64,000 nucleotides of DNA from Candidatus Methanomethylophilus sp. 1R26 (GCF_001481295.1 NZ_LOPS01000047.1:21462-85461); one strand, 5' to 3'. Positions 37,990 to 48,779 are shown, counted from the first letter of the stretch. Numbers and translations: made by a program. Notes: generated from the letters alone by a model not told the origin.

Positions 37990-40200
37990 TCAGAGCCCGG
38001 AGTAGTACTTCGCGTCGTAAGGCTCCGCGCTCAGGCCCTTCCTGGTCCTGATCTCGGTGACGACCTTGGACTGCAGGTCGGGGAACATCTCCTCGAACCC
38101 GGCGTTCTCGGTCGACCAGAGAGCGCGGCCCTGGGTGGCGCCCCTGATGTCGGAGGTGAAGCCGAACATGTCGGAAACGGGGCACTTGGCGCTGATCGTC
38201 GAGTCGGCTCCGTCCTGTCCCATCTCGAGGATGGTACCGCGGCGCTGGGTGATCATGCTGATGACCGCTCCGGTGTAGTCGGGGGGCACGCTGATGAAGA
38301 CGTGCTGCATGGGCTCGAGCAGGACGCGGCCGGCCTCGCACATCGCACCGTAGATACCGTCCCTGACGGCGGGGATGATCTGAGCGGGTCCCCTGTGGAT
38401 GGTATCCTCGTGGAGCTTGGCGTCGATGAGGACGACCTTCAGCCCGGAGCACTTCTCCGCGGCAAGGGGCCCCTTGGACATGGCCTCGTCGAACGCGTCG
38501 GCGACGAGCTCCATGGTCTCGTTCAGATACTGGATACCTTTGGTGGCGTCGATCAGCACGTTGTCGAACTTGAACTTCACGATGCCCTTGGCCTGGATGG
38601 GGTCGGACATGCCGAGGTCCATGACCTGCTTGGCGAGCGCCTTGGGGTCCTTGATCTTCGCGTCGGGGTCGATGTCGCCCTTGTGGATGGCGTCGCAGAC
38701 TCCCTTCTCCAGCTTGGAGACGACGAAGGTGAACTTGTTGTGCTTGTTGGGCGACCTGCCCTCGAAGCCCTGGGGGTTCGTGCCCTTGACGCACTCCCTG
38801 TACACCACGATGGGCGGGGAGACGACGATGGGGACGCCCTGCTCGTTCTGGATCCTGTAGACAGTGATCTCCAGGTGGAGCTCTCCCATACCGGCGATGA
38901 GGTGCTCTCCGGTCTCCTGGTTGATCTCGATGGCCAGGGACGGGTCGGCCTTACCGATGGTCCTGAGGACCTCGACCAGCTTGGGCAGGTCCTTGGTGTC
39001 CTTGGCCTCGATGGCCTCGGTGACGACAGGCTCGGAGTAGTGGGCCATCTTCTCGAAGGGGGTGATGTCCTGCAGGCTGGACACAGTGGAACCGGCGATG
39101 GCGTCCTTGAGCCCGGTGACCGCGACGATGTTCCCCGCCATGGCGTCCTCGATGGGGATCCTGTCGGCGCCGACCATCAGGGCGACGGTCTGCACGCGCT
39201 GGGGCGCGGGCTGGCCGGCGACGTAGAGGGTCTGGCCTTTCAGGATGGTCCCGGAGAACAGCCTTCCGACGGCGACCTCTCCGGCATGCTTGTCCATGAT
39301 GATCTTGGTAACCATGAAGACGACATCTCCGGAAGCATCGCAGTTGAGGAGCTCCTTCCCGACCTTGGACTCGAGGTCCCCTTTCCAGATGATGGGGATA
39401 CGGATCTTCTGGGCGAGGGTCGGGGGCTGGATGTGCTCGATGGCCATCTGCAGGGCGACCTCGTGCAGGGGGATCTTCTTCGCGAGCTCTTTCTGGCCGC
39501 CTTCCTTGTTGCAGTAGTCGAAGATGTCCGAGAAGGTGATCCCGGTCTTCTTCATGTACGGAGCGGAGATGGCCCAGTTGTTGTACGCGGACCCGAACGC
39601 GACGGTGCCGTCCTGGATGCTGACCTGCCACTCCTTGTTGAGGGGGGCCGGGAGGTTCGCCTTGATCTTCTCGTTGAAGGTGGCGATGAGCTTGGAGAAC
39701 CTCTGGATCATCATGTCCTTGGTGACCTGCTGCTCGACGATCATCCTGTCCACCTTGTTGATGAACAGCATGGGCCTGACCCTCTCTTTGAGGGCCTGCC
39801 TGATGACGGTCTCGGTCTGGGGCATGATACCCTCGACCGCGCAGCAGAGGATGTAGACACCGTCGAGGGCCCTCATGGCCCTGGTGACGTCTCCTCCGAA
39901 GTCCACGTGGCCGGGGGTGTCGATCAGGTTGATGAGATAGGACTTGCCGTTGTAGTGGTGGACCATCGATGCCGATGCGGCGTTGATGGTGATACCCCTG
40001 GCTGCCTCCTGCTCATCGTAATCGAGGACACGCTGCTTTCCTGCGAGGTCCTCGGACATCATACCGGCACCCGCGATGAGGTTGTCGGAGAAGGTGGTCT
40101 TGCCGTGGTCGATATGCGCTGCGGTCCCCAGGTTCCTGACGAACTCGGGGGTCTTCATGATGGTCGTCGCATACTTGACATTCTCTTCTTTACGTCCCAT
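37990..40200 (-). CDS. fusA: translation elongation factor EF-2
   Basis: A 736-residue translocase GTPase. Motifs are AHIDHGKTT (28-36), DTPGHVDFGGDVTRAM and NKVDR. The domain IV tip KLHEDTIHRGPAQIIPA carries the His that is converted to diphthamide in archaea and eukaryotes. The ATG at 40200 follows AGGTGTGAGA; the GTG at 40206 is less likely. Third gene of the str operon, downstream of uS7. Intact. Confidence 0.98.
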   Translation of the reverse strand: MGRKEENVKYATTIMKTPEFVRNLGTAAHIDHGKTTFSDNLIAGAGMMSEDLAGKQRVLDYDEQEAARGITINAASASMVHHYNGKSYLINLIDTPGHVDFGGDVTRAMRALDGVYILCCAVEGIMPQTETVIRQALKERVRPMLFINKVDRMIVEQQVTKDMMIQRFSKLIATFNEKIKANLPAPLNKEWQVSIQDGTVAFGSAYNNWAISAPYMKKTGITFSDIFDYCNKEGGQKELAKKIPLHEVALQMAIEHIQPPTLAQKIRIPIIWKGDLESKVGKELLNCDASGDVVFMVTKIIMDKHAGEVAVGRLFSGTILKGQTLYVAGQPAPQRVQTVALMVGADRIPIEDAMAGNIVAVTGLKDAIAGSTVSSLQDITPFEKMAHYSEPVVTEAIEAKDTKDLPKLVEVLRTIGKADPSLAIEINQETGEHLIAGMGELHLEITVYRIQNEQGVPIVVSPPIVVYRECVKGTNPQGFEGRSPNKHNKFTFVVSKLEKGVCDAIHKGDIDPDAKIKDPKALAKQVMDLGMSDPIQAKGIVKFKFDNVLIDATKGIQYLNETMELVADAFDEAMSKGPLAAEKCSGLKVVLIDAKLHEDTIHRGPAQIIPAVRDGIYGAMCEAGRVLLEPMQHVFISVPPDYTGAVISMITQRRGTILEMGQDGADSTISAKCPVSDMFGFTSDIRGATQGRALWSTENAGFEEMFPDLQSKVVTEIRTRKGLSAEPYDAKYYSGL

Positions 40201-40245
40201 TCTCACACCTGATTAATCGTGTTGTTGTGCAGTTGCTCGGAGCGC

Positions 40246-40890
40246 TCATCTGGCAGACTGTGCCACGCGCTCGGATTCCTCTTTCTTAGCTACGGCGAAC
40301 GAGGTCATGTCCCCGCGGGAGGCGAGCATGAGCTCGTCGGCAAGGCAGTCCTCGATGGATTTCTTGTTCTTCGCGGAGGCAGCGACGACTCCGGTCGCGA
40401 TGTTCCTCAGCGCGATGTCGAGCCTCCTCTGGGGGGAGATGTCGACGGCCTTGGGCACGGAGATGCCTCCGAACTGCAGCCTGGTGACCTCCTCGCGGGG
40501 GGCGGCGTTCTCGATGGCCTCGACGAGGACCTGGACGGGGTTCTTCTTGGCCTTCTTCTCGATGATCTCGAAGGCATCCTCGACCGCCTTGTACGCCTTC
40601 ATCTTCTTCCCGGTGTACTTCTCGGTCCTCATGATGTTGTTGATGAGCCTCTCGACGATGCTCAGCTTGGACTTGCCGAACCACATGTTGGCGTGCTTGC
40701 CTCCGGAGTGGGGGACGGCGGTCGAGTTGAGGTCGATGTACTTCGCGAGGCCGGCATCGCTGATGACGATCTCGGAGGTGTCGTATTTGCCGAACACGGG
40801 CGCGTGGGGCGCCGAGGGCTTCTGCTGCTCTTCGACAGGGACCTCAGCGGCCGCCTGCTGCTCCTGAACCTGGACTTCTTCATCTGCCAT
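40246..40890 (-). CDS. rps7: 30S ribosomal protein uS7
   Basis: A 214-residue uS7. The first 35 residues are a Gln/Ala/Glu-rich extension ([19 protein letters not shown]) common in archaeal homologues but low in complexity. The core includes [37 protein letters not shown] and [23 protein letters not shown] at 40890 is preferred because GAGGTG precedes it; an ATG at 40905 overlapping the uS12 stop (ATGA) is the alternative. Ends near the 30S head; intact. Confidence 0.96.
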   Translation of the reverse strand: MADEEVQVQEQQAAAEVPVEEQQKPSAPHAPVFGKYDTSEIVISDAGLAKYIDLNSTAVPHSGGKHANMWFGKSKLSIVERLINNIMRTEKYTGKKMKAYKAVEDAFEIIEKKAKKNPVQVLVEAIENAAPREEVTRLQFGGISVPKAVDISPQRRLDIALRNIATGVVAASAKNKKSIEDCLADELMLASRGDMTSFAVAKKEESERVAQSAR

Positions 40891-40901
40891 GATAGCACCT
40901 C

Positions 40902-41330
40902 TCATCTGGTGGGCTTCTGGACCCTGCCCCTGACCATCTCGTCCAGGGAGACGTTGTTGACCTTGATGACCTTGTAACGGACCCCGGGGATATCTCCGTA
41001 GGACCTTCCCATCCTTCCGCCGATACCCTCGACGAGGACCTCATCGTGCTCGTCGATGAAGTTGATGGCGCCGTCGCCGACCGCGAAAGCGGTGATCTGG
41101 CGTCCGTTCTTGATGAGCTGGACCTTGACGCACTTCCTGATGGCGGAGTTGGGCTGCTTGGCCTCGATACCGACCTTCTCCAGGACGATGCCGCGTCCCT
41201 GGGCGGAGCCCTCGAGCGGGTCCGATTTCTCCCTGAGCTTGAGCACCCTCTTCTTGTATCCCCTGTCGAGCCAGCGGAACTTCTGCCTGTCTGCCTGCAT
41301 TTTCCTTGCAGTGAATAGACCGTTTCCCAT
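40902..41330 (-). CDS. rps12: 30S ribosomal protein uS12
   Basis: A 142-residue uS12 of the decoding centre, first gene of the str operon. Family blocks are [26 protein letters not shown], in which [10 protein letters not shown] is the streptomycin-loop region, and [18 protein letters not shown] with a C-terminal RGRVQKPTR. The leader (41331-41410) holds a perfect short hairpin, CGCTCTCAGAGCG. Intact. Confidence 0.97.
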   Translation of the reverse strand: MGNGLFTARKMQADRQKFRWLDRGYKKRVLKLREKSDPLEGSAQGRGIVLEKVGIEAKQPNSAIRKCVKVQLIKNGRQITAFAVGDGAINFIDEHDEVLVEGIGGRMGRSYGDIPGVRYKVIKVNNVSLDEMVRGRVQKPTR

Positions 41331-41432
41331 AGTTGTTCACCAAACTTCGTTTTTCGCTCTGAGAGCGTGATGCCCCGTGCGTGAAAACAACTGTTTTCGA
41401 TACGCGTGGCTAATCTGAGCGTCGCTATTAGT

Positions 41433-41448
41433 AGATTATATTTAATGG
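41433..41448 (-). promoter_or_regulatory. TATA box of the str operon
   Basis: Minus-strand CCATTAAATATAATCT predicts a start near 41413 and a leader of about 80 nt. Confidence 0.55.
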
Positions 41449-41619
41449 CTTGCAACCCAGGGGGCCCCTGCGGATGCTCCCGGCGGGGAAGCGCCTGCCG
41501 GGCCCCGGAGCGCCGGACCGGGGATGACGGCTCCGGACGGCCTGCGGCCGCTATACCCGCCATCGGCACGTCCTCAGGCTGAACAAACGGACAGCGGTTC
41601 GCCTTATCCTCAGACAAAC

Positions 41620-41632
41620 GTTTAATAATAAT
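41620..41632 (+). promoter_or_regulatory. TATA box of pyrG
   Basis: GTTTAATAATAAT predicts a start near 41652, about 12 nt before the ATG at 41664. Confidence 0.5.
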
Positions 41633-41663
41633 CCCCGCGGTGGGAGTTTCCCGTTGATTTGAG

Positions 41664-43287
41664 ATGAAGTTGATTTTCGTCAGCGGCGGAGTCATCTCCG
41701 GTTTGGGAAAGGGCATCACTGCCTCTTCTATTGGCCTCCTCCTGAAGTCCAGGGGGATCGCGGTCACGTCCATAAAGATCGACCCTTACCTGAACATCGA
41801 TGCGGGCACCATGAACCCCTTCGAGCACGGCGAGGTGTTCGTGCTCGACGACGGCGGAGAGGTCGACCTGGACCTCGGAAACTATGAAAGGTTCATCGGC
41901 CTCCGCCTCGGGAAGGACCACAACATCACCACCGGCAAGGTCTACCGCACCGTCATCGAGAACGAGCGCGAGGGGAAGTACCTGGGCAAGACGGTGCAGA
42001 TCATACCGCACATCACCGACGAGATCAAGCGCAGGATCACCGCGGCGGCCCGCTCCTCGGGGGCGGACGTCGCCATCGTCGAGCTCGGAGGCACCGTGGG
42101 CGACATCGAGTCGATGCCGTTCCTGGAGGCCGCGAGGCAGCTCGGCAGGGACCTGGGCAGAGAGGAGAACGTCCTCTTCATCCACACGACCCTCATCCCC
42201 ATCATGGGCTCTGTCGGCGAGGAGAAGAGCAAGCCCACCCAGCATTCCGTCCGCGACCTCATGTCCGCGGGGATCAAGCCCGACATCATCGTGGGGCGCT
42301 GCTCACGCGAGCTGAGCCCGGCGGCCCGCTCCAAGATCGCCATGTTCTGCGATGTCGACGACCGCGCGGTCATCTCCTGCCCCGACGCCCGCTCGATCTA
42401 CGAGGTCCCGCTGATCCTCGAGAGGCAGGGCGTGGCGGACTACATCGTCAGCAGGATGAAGCTCGCTCCGATGACGTCCGGCCGCCACATGGAGAAGTGG
42501 GAGGCCTTCCTCGGTCGCGTCCTCAACCCGACCTCCGAGGTGACCGTGGCCCTGGTCGGCAAGTACACCGCCCTCGCGGATGCTTACCTGAGCCAGCTGG
42601 AGGCCCTCTCCCACGCAGGTGCCGAGAGGAGCTGCCACGTGAAGGTGAAGTTCGTCGACAGCGACACCCTCCTGCACTGCGACCCCGCTTCCATCCTCGG
42701 AGAGGCGGACGGCATCCTCATCCCCGGAGGGTTCGGGGTGAGGGGAGTCGAGGGCAAGATCGCCGCGGCCAAGTTCGCCCGCGAGAACGGCATACCCTCC
42801 TGGGCGTGTGCCTCGGGTTCCAGGTGGCGACCATCGAGATCGCCCGCGACGTCATGGGCCTGGCCGATGCGGACTCCACGGAGTTCGCGCCGGACACCGG
42901 CAACCCCGTCATCTTCATCATGCCCGAGCAGGAGGGCGTGAAGCAGATGGGCGGCACCATGCGCCTGGGCGCCCAGACGGTGCTGGTGAAGGAAGGCTCC
43001 AAGGCCGCGGAGCTGTACGGGAAGACCGTCATCTCCGAGAGACACCGCCACCGCTACGAAGTAAACCCCAGCTACATCGATGCCTTCGAGAAGGCGGGAT
43101 GGAAGTTCACCGGGCGCTCCGAGGACGGCTCCAAGATGGAGATCGGCGAGCTGCAGGGGCACCCGTACTTCGTCGCATCGCAGTTCCACCCCGAGTTCAA
43201 GTCCCGCCCCATGGAGCCTTCGCCGCTCCACCAGGCCTGGTGGATGCCGCCATGGAGCATGCCCGCGCCGTCCGCAGGAAAGGCTGA
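41664..43287 (+). CDS. pyrG: CTP synthase (two frameshifts)
   Basis: Makes CTP from UTP, ATP and glutamine. The synthase domain opens [22 protein letters not shown], with [21 protein letters not shown] and [15 protein letters not shown]; the glutaminase domain has IPGGFGVRG, the nucleophile Cys in LLGVCLGFQ, and the His-Glu pair in [11 protein letters not shown]. One base is missing near 42798 (ATACCCCTCCTG expected), immediately before the nucleophile, and one near 43228 (CAGGGCCTGG expected), after which the protein ends [17 protein letters not shown]. Restored length about 541. Both losses are in G/C runs. Confidence 0.94.
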
Positions 43288-43318
43288 AGCATCGCCGCGC
43301 GCCATCGCGCGCACGTAT

Positions 43319-43328
43319 ACTTTATAAG
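43319..43328 (+). promoter_or_regulatory. TATA box of the aIF2-beta operon
   Basis: ACTTTATAAG predicts a start near 43350; GAGGCGAG then lies between it and the ATG at 43366. Confidence 0.55.
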
Positions 43329-43365
43329 AAGGGTCACGATAGCGAAAGCGTTAGAGGCGAGAAGA

Positions 43366-44001
43366 ATGGGAGAAGAGGAAGATTACATGGCCATGCTCGA
43401 CCGGGCGAAATCGCAGATCCCCGACGTCATCGAGCAGCACGAGAGGTTCGAACTCCCCGAGCTGGACATCATCCAGGAGGGGAAGATCACCATCTTCAGG
43501 AACTTCATCGACATCACCGACAAGATCAGGAGGGAGCCCCAGCACCTCCTCCAGTATCTCCTGAAGGAACTCGGTACCCCCGGCGACCTCGAGGGGCGCA
43601 GGGTTGTCTTCAAGGCGAAGATCGCACCCCAGCGCATCGACGAGAAGATCCGCGACTACACCGAGACGTACGTCATCTGCTCCGAGTGCGGCAGGCCCGA
43701 CACCCACATCGAGAAGGAGGACAGGATGTCCATCCTCGTCTGCGAGGCGTGCGGCGCCAGAAGGCCCATCATGGTGAGGAAGGCCGCCAGGCCCGAGGAT
43801 GCCAACACCCTCCGCTCCGGCGACATCATCGAGGTCACCATCAACGATGTGGGGAAGAAAGGCGACGGCGTCGGGAAGTACATGGACTACCTCGTCATCG
43901 TTCCCGGCACCAAGCGCGGGACCAGGGTCAACGTCAAGATCACCAACATCTCGGCGAAGACCGCATTCGGCCTCCCCACCACCGAACCCGTGAACCACTG
44001 A
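43366..44001 (+). CDS. translation initiation factor aIF2 subunit beta with C-terminal TRAM domain
   Basis: A 211-residue beta subunit of the initiator-tRNA carrier aIF2. The core (about 20-95) has ITIFRNFIDITDKIRREPQHLLQYLLKELG (in parts), followed by the zinc ribbon CSEC...CEACG (about 105-127). Residues about 145-205 (LRSGDIIEVTINDVGKKGDGVGKY, GTRVNVKITNI) form a TRAM RNA-binding domain, an addition found in some euryarchaeal homologues. The gene precedes a methylthiotransferase by 3 nt. Confidence 0.93.
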   Translation: MGEEEDYMAMLDRAKSQIPDVIEQHERFELPELDIIQEGKITIFRNFIDITDKIRREPQHLLQYLLKELGTPGDLEGRRVVFKAKIAPQRIDEKIRDYTETYVICSECGRPDTHIEKEDRMSILVCEACGARRPIMVRKAARPEDANTLRSGDIIEVTINDVGKKGDGVGKYMDYLVIVPGTKRGTRVNVKITNISAKTAFGLPTTEPVNH

Positions 44002-44004
44002 AGC

Positions 44005-45239
44005 ATGAAGTACTTCGTCGAGTCGTACGGCTGCACGATGAACTACGGGGAGGGCGAAGAGCTCGCCGAGCGCCTGGACGGCCTCGGATACGGGCGCGCC
44101 CCCTCCGCCGATGCAGCCGATCTCGTCGTCCTCAACACCTGCACCGTAGTGGAGACCACGGAGAAGCGGATGATCAAGAGGATGAACGAGCTTAAGGCAG
44201 CCGGCAAGAAGGTCATCGTGACCGGCTGCATGGCCAAGGTTCAGGCCGGCAGGATCAATGTACGCCTGCCTGGGTCTCTTATAATACCCCCGGAGGACTA
44301 CGGCAGGTTCGCCGATGAAGTCGCCGGGGCCTACGGGTGCGGCGAAGCCGTGACTTCCGAGCATATCGGCACCACGGCGATAATCCCTATAGCCCAGGGC
44401 TGCCGCGGCAACTGCACCTACTGCATCACCCGTTTCGCGCGGGGGACCCTGAAAAGCTATGAACCCACGGCCCTGAAGAAAAGGTTCTGCGACCTGCTGG
44501 ACCGCGGAGCCAAGGAGATCCTGCTCACGGCCCAGGACACCGGATGCTACGGCAGGGACATCGGCACCGACCTCGGGGAATTGGTCAGGTCCCTGCTGGA
44601 AAAGGACGGAGACTACCGCATCCGCATCGGGATGATGAACCCCAACAGCCTGATGCCGGTTCTGACTCCGTCATGGACGTTTTCGAGGACCCGCGCGTCT
44701 ACCGGTTCCTCCACATCCCAGTGCAGAGCGGCAGCGATGCCGTCCTGGAGAACATGAGGCGGCATTACACCTCGGAGGATTTCTTCAGCCTGGTCGGCAG
44801 GATAAGGGAACGCTGGCCGGACATGAGCATCGCCACCGATCTGATAGCCGGGTTCCCCGGCGAGAGCGAGGAGGACCACGAGGCCAGCATGGGCCTCATC
44901 AGGAAGCTGAGGGCCGACACGGTGAACATCACGCGTTTCTCCGCCAGGCCCGGCACTGAGGCGTTCTCTATGGAGCAGCTCAACGGGAGGATCCTCAAGG
45001 AAAGGTCCACCGAGCTCACGGCCGTCAAGAACGAGACCGAGAAGGACGTGAACTCGTCCATGGTCGGGAAGACATACTCCGCGCTCGTGAGCGAGAGGTC
45101 CGAAGACGGGTCCGTCATAGCCAGGACGGACAACTACCGCCCCATCGCCATACGCGAAGAGATCCCGCTGGGAACGTTCATCAGGGCGACGGTTACTGAT
45201 GCCTTCCCTACATACCTGATAGGGAAGAGAGCTGACTGA
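44005..45239 (+). CDS. tRNA methylthiotransferase, archaeal MtaB/CDKAL1 type (one frameshift)
   Basis: A radical SAM enzyme expected to convert t6A37 to ms2t6A37 in tRNA; about 411 residues after repair. The N-terminal UPF0004 domain carries the second-cluster cysteines C10 (ESYGCTMN), NTCTVVE and TGCMAK; the radical SAM motif is CRGNCTYCITR, with ILLTAQDTGCYG later; the C-terminal half ends in a TRAM-like domain (YSALVSERSEDGSV). One G is missing near 44662 (CTGGACTCC expected). Archaeal MtaB branch assignment is from motif wording. Pairs logically with Sua5 at 19727. Confidence 0.88.
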
Positions 45240-45336
45240 GCCGATCCCTCAGTTTTTATTCTGAAGGCCTGCCTCCGCATGCCTTCTCCCGGAGATACCG
45301 GCGGTATATTGAAGCCGAATTCAGCCGATTATCGCT

Positions 45337-45349
45337 CATATTTTATACG
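45337..45349 (+). promoter_or_regulatory. TATA box of tRNA-Gln
   Basis: CATATTTTATACG predicts a start near 45369, just before the tRNA 5' end at 45372. Confidence 0.55.
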
Positions 45350-45371
45350 GAGAATTGCTGGGTCGGATTAC

Positions 45372-45447
45372 AGTCCTGTAGTGTAGCGGTCAATCATTCG
45401 GGCCTTTGGAGCCTGCGACCCCGGTTCGAATCCGGGCAGGACTACCA
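45372..45447 (+). tRNA. tRNA-Gln(TTG)
   Basis: Acceptor AGTCCTG/CAGGACT, D-arm, anticodon stem CGGGC/GCCTG with loop CTTTGGA (anticodon TTG), T-arm CCCCGGTTCGAATCCGGG, discriminator A and encoded CCA. No intron. Confidence 0.96.
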
Positions 45448-45789
45448 CTCATTGTATTCTGACGGAGCCTGCATTGACCTGCGGTGTATTTTTCGCAGCT
45501 GACGATCGATGATCGGCGGCCGCAGAACGATTCGACCGCAGCGTATGCCGTCCGATGCCTTCTTGCCGGATAAGGACCTTATCGTGCAGCGAACATAGGC
45601 AGCAATGCAGAAAGCAGATGTCCGATGAAGAACGAAGAAAGACGGCTATGAAGACGTGTCTGAATCAAAGCAAAACAAAGATAGAAATGAAATGGCGTTC
45701 GATGCTACGTTTAGTGCGTGGTAAGCTGCCTAGGAACTGCCGAGAAAACCTTTACGATTTTCCTTGCAATTAATTCGCTATATGTGTGA
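45448..45789. other. spacer between tRNA-Gln and 16S rRNA; no gene recognised
   Basis: I see no convincing gene. The stretch nearest the 16S gene is its 3' trailer and contains one arm of the processing stem (45717-45730). Codon-like bias is absent, and the reading frames here are short. Confidence 0.5.
45717..45730 (-). repeat. 16S rRNA processing stem, 3' arm
   Basis: Complementary to 47325-47338 at 13 of 14 positions, with one A-C mismatch. Confidence 0.6.
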
Positions 45790-45811
45790 GGGTTGGGCCG
45801 AAGCCCAACCC
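45790..45811 (-). terminator. strong hairpin after 16S rRNA
   Basis: GGGTTGGGC, a TTCG tetraloop and GCCCAACCC give a perfect 9-bp stem just after the 16S 3' end. It may serve processing, protection or termination; it has no long T tract directly after it. Confidence 0.55.
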
Positions 45812-45815
45812 TGCG

Positions 45816-47282
<1,467 letters not shown>

Positions 47283-47324
47283 AAATCTTATTGACATCGT
47301 CATCAGATGAATGAAACTGAAACT

Positions 47325-47338
47325 GGCAGTTTACCACG
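47325..47338 (-). repeat. 16S rRNA processing stem, 5' arm
   Basis: Complementary at 13 of 14 positions to 45717-45730. A further GTG/CAC pairing beyond a three-base bulge suggests the archaeal bulge-helix-bulge cleavage motif. Confidence 0.6.
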
Positions 47339-47519
47339 TTTCACCTATGTCCCGTGACGGCACACTCTAAGAATGTCCGTTATTTCACGAGACATTCGTA
47401 GCATCGAACGTCAGAGTTCAAGAGTGCACTTCCGATCGCGGAAGGAGATCTTGACTCTCCACATACGAGAACAGATGTTTTGAGGTTCTGTTCCCGCGCA
47501 TTCCCCTGTAAACAGAGGA

Positions 47520-47530
47520 AGTATTTAACC
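47520..47530 (-). promoter_or_regulatory. TATA box, 16S promoter P1 (proximal)
   Basis: Minus-strand GGTTAAATACT predicts a start near 47500, about 215 nt before the mature 16S. The leader from 47283 to 47500 holds no gene. Confidence 0.5.
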
Positions 47531-47634
47531 ATTTCTTCCGGGATGTTTTTCAACAATCCGAAAGCACAGCACAGTGTCGAAACAGCTCATGAAAGCCGCT
47601 CCGATTGCGTCGTGTGAATCTCCTGATTCCGGGG

Positions 47635-47649
47635 CAGTATTTAATACTT
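47635..47649 (-). promoter_or_regulatory. TATA box, 16S promoter P2
   Basis: Minus-strand AAGTATTAAATACTG lies about 115 nt upstream of P1 and repeats its TTAAATACT core. Confidence 0.5.
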
Positions 47650-47721
47650 CCGAGGAAGCAGTTCTTTCCCCTTCAAGCACCGGTGTTCCCGATGTTTCAA
47701 GGTAAACCCCACTAATTATGA

Positions 47722-47734
47722 CTAATATAAATAG
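47722..47734 (-). promoter_or_regulatory. TATA box, 16S promoter P3 (distal)
   Basis: Minus-strand CTATTTATATTAG lies about 87 nt upstream of P2. Three boxes in 215 nt suggest tandem rRNA promoters. Confidence 0.4.
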
Positions 47735-47842
47735 ATTTTCATTGGTTCAAATGCGGACCCGTCTAAAATCATCCGACAATCCAGAATTAGCTGCTCTTCG
47801 ATCGGAAAATGTCGCCGCCGGCGTAAAGCAGCAATCTGTCAC

Positions 47843-47852
47843 ATTTTAATAG
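47843..47852 (+). promoter_or_regulatory. TATA box of tRNA-Ser
   Basis: ATTTTAATAG lies about 30 nt before the tRNA 5' end. Confidence 0.5.
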
Positions 47853-47877
47853 GAATAACTGATATGCGCGACCGCAG

Positions 47878-47965
47878 GTGGAGGTGGCTCAGCCTGGTAA
47901 GGCGTCAGACTGCTAATCTGATGTCACTAAGTGACCCGGGGGTTCGAATCCCCCCCTCCACGCCA
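47878..47965 (+). tRNA. tRNA-Ser(GCT)
   Basis: Acceptor GTGGAGG/CCTCCAC, D-arm, anticodon stem CAGA/TCTG with loop CTGCTAA (anticodon GCT), long type II variable arm (GTCACTAAGTGAC), T-arm GGGGGTTCGAATCCCCC, discriminator G and encoded CCA. Confidence 0.96.
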
Positions 47966-48093
47966 TCTGCTTTTTGATATATTGCATTCGAAGAACAGCC
48001 GCTGATCACATATCTGTATTCATCGATAAGCCGCCCGCCGTCCGACACCTTTGCTTTGTCTTTTATTATACTATAGTATAGGCAAAAGGACAC

Positions 48094-48402
48094 ATGGCTG
48101 CGATGAGGCACACAGAGACCTATGCGGTCCGCTGCGGGAGAAATAAGACGGCTTCCCTCACCTGCTGCATCGAGATGCACTTCGTCGCGGAAGTTACGGA
48201 GCGCCGGAGGCCCGTGACATGCTGGCGGTTTTCGACAGCTGCGCGGGCGGATACTCCGAAGGTACAGGTATTGTCGCCTGACCTTCCCCGGCCCGAGGAC
48301 GAAGACATCCGCCGCGTGAGCACCGTCACCGGGGCATCGCTGTCCGAGCTGAGGGACGGATCCTTGCCCAGAAAATCTGCTGCACCCGGATCCGCATACT
48401 GA
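48094..48402 (+). CDS. doubtful 102-residue ORF, possibly decayed
   Basis: TTTTATTATAC at 48061-48071 is 28 nt before the ATG, so a leaderless transcript is possible. The frame reads sensibly at the start (MAAMRHTETYAVRCGRNK) and the end (PRPEDEDIRRVSTVTGASLSELRDG). In the middle a second frame (GAPEARDMLAVFDSC, from about 48204) looks more protein-like, which suggests two frameshifts or decay. I recognise no family. Confidence 0.25.
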   Translation: MAAMRHTETYAVRCGRNKTASLTCCIEMHFVAEVTERRRPVTCWRFSTAARADTPKVQVLSPDLPRPEDEDIRRVSTVTGASLSELRDGSLPRKSAAPGSAY

Positions 48403-48548
48403 CAGACTTCTCCCCCGCCGTTGTATCCCGTCGGCTCCGATGATCATCCGCAGAACCGACGGGAATCCGTCCGAAAGGAATATCGGAAGACGAATGACCG
48501 AGGATACGGGAACATACTCAGTGTTCTCGGGTGGATTCCGACCCGTTC

Positions 48549-48650
48549 ATGAACGGCGCCGGCTGCTGCCCCGGCCGCACCTGTGCCGGAAGGTACAGGC
48601 AGGCATAGGACAAGATGAAGAAGATGATCGACGGACGGCATTCCGATTAA
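48549..48650 (+). other. candidate Cys-rich short frame with an in-frame TAG
   Basis: From ATG 48549 the frame reads MNGAGCCPGRTCAGRYRQA, then TAG at 48606-48608, then DKMKKMIDGRHSD and TAA. It would be 33 residues if TAG were read as pyrrolysine, which the likely host lineage can do. Frameshift or chance is just as possible, and the lead-in frame (MTEDTGTYSVFSG, 48495) would need one lost base to join. Confidence 0.15.
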
Positions 48651-48779
48651 GAGGTCCGCCCTCCTCGAAGAGAGCCGTGCGTCTGCATCGGATGGGGCCC
48701 CATTTCTATGTTGGGAAATGGTCATGGGTGGAAATCCGTGAATGAATTGTAATTACATTAATTCGACAGTGATATAGCG

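Larger units (their letters stand above)
41331..41663. other. divergent promoter region between the str operon and pyrG
   Basis: No gene is visible. Near the str side lies the minus-strand TATA box (41433-41448); near pyrG lies the plus-strand box (41620-41632). The middle (41456-41580) is GC-rich with overlapping CCGG-type hairpins but no recognisable RNA. Confidence 0.5.
47966..48779. other. gene-poor stretch downstream of tRNA-Ser
   Basis: About 800 nt without a recognisable gene. It holds two doubtful short frames (48094-48402 and 48549-48650), a perfect hairpin CCTGTGCC-GGAA-GGTACAGG near 48580-48599, and scattered stops in all frames. Position directly after a tRNA and next to an integrase remnant suits decayed integrated DNA. 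Confidence 0.5.

Noticed and set aside
37795..40212. An 805-residue open frame on the plus strand opposite EF-2
   Set aside because: Antisense shadow produced by GC-ending codons; no domain is recognisable, whereas EF-2 is complete on the other strand.
36627..41330. Horizontal transfer of the str operon
   Set aside because: Gene order and protein motifs are standard archaeal, and composition matches the rest of the window.
42497..43327. A separate second gene over the end of pyrG
   Set aside because: It is simply the frame into which pyrG moves after a lost base; its glutaminase motifs continue the CTP synthase.
47905..48447. A 180-residue minus-strand frame across tRNA-Ser
   Set aside because: It runs through the tRNA gene, has no promoter or ribosome-binding site, and its composition is not protein-like.
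48577..48600. SRP RNA helix 8-like hairpin with a GGAA loop
   Set aside because: The stem is fully paired and lacks the asymmetric and symmetric internal loops of SRP RNA, and the surrounding sequence does not fold into the Alu-type domain.
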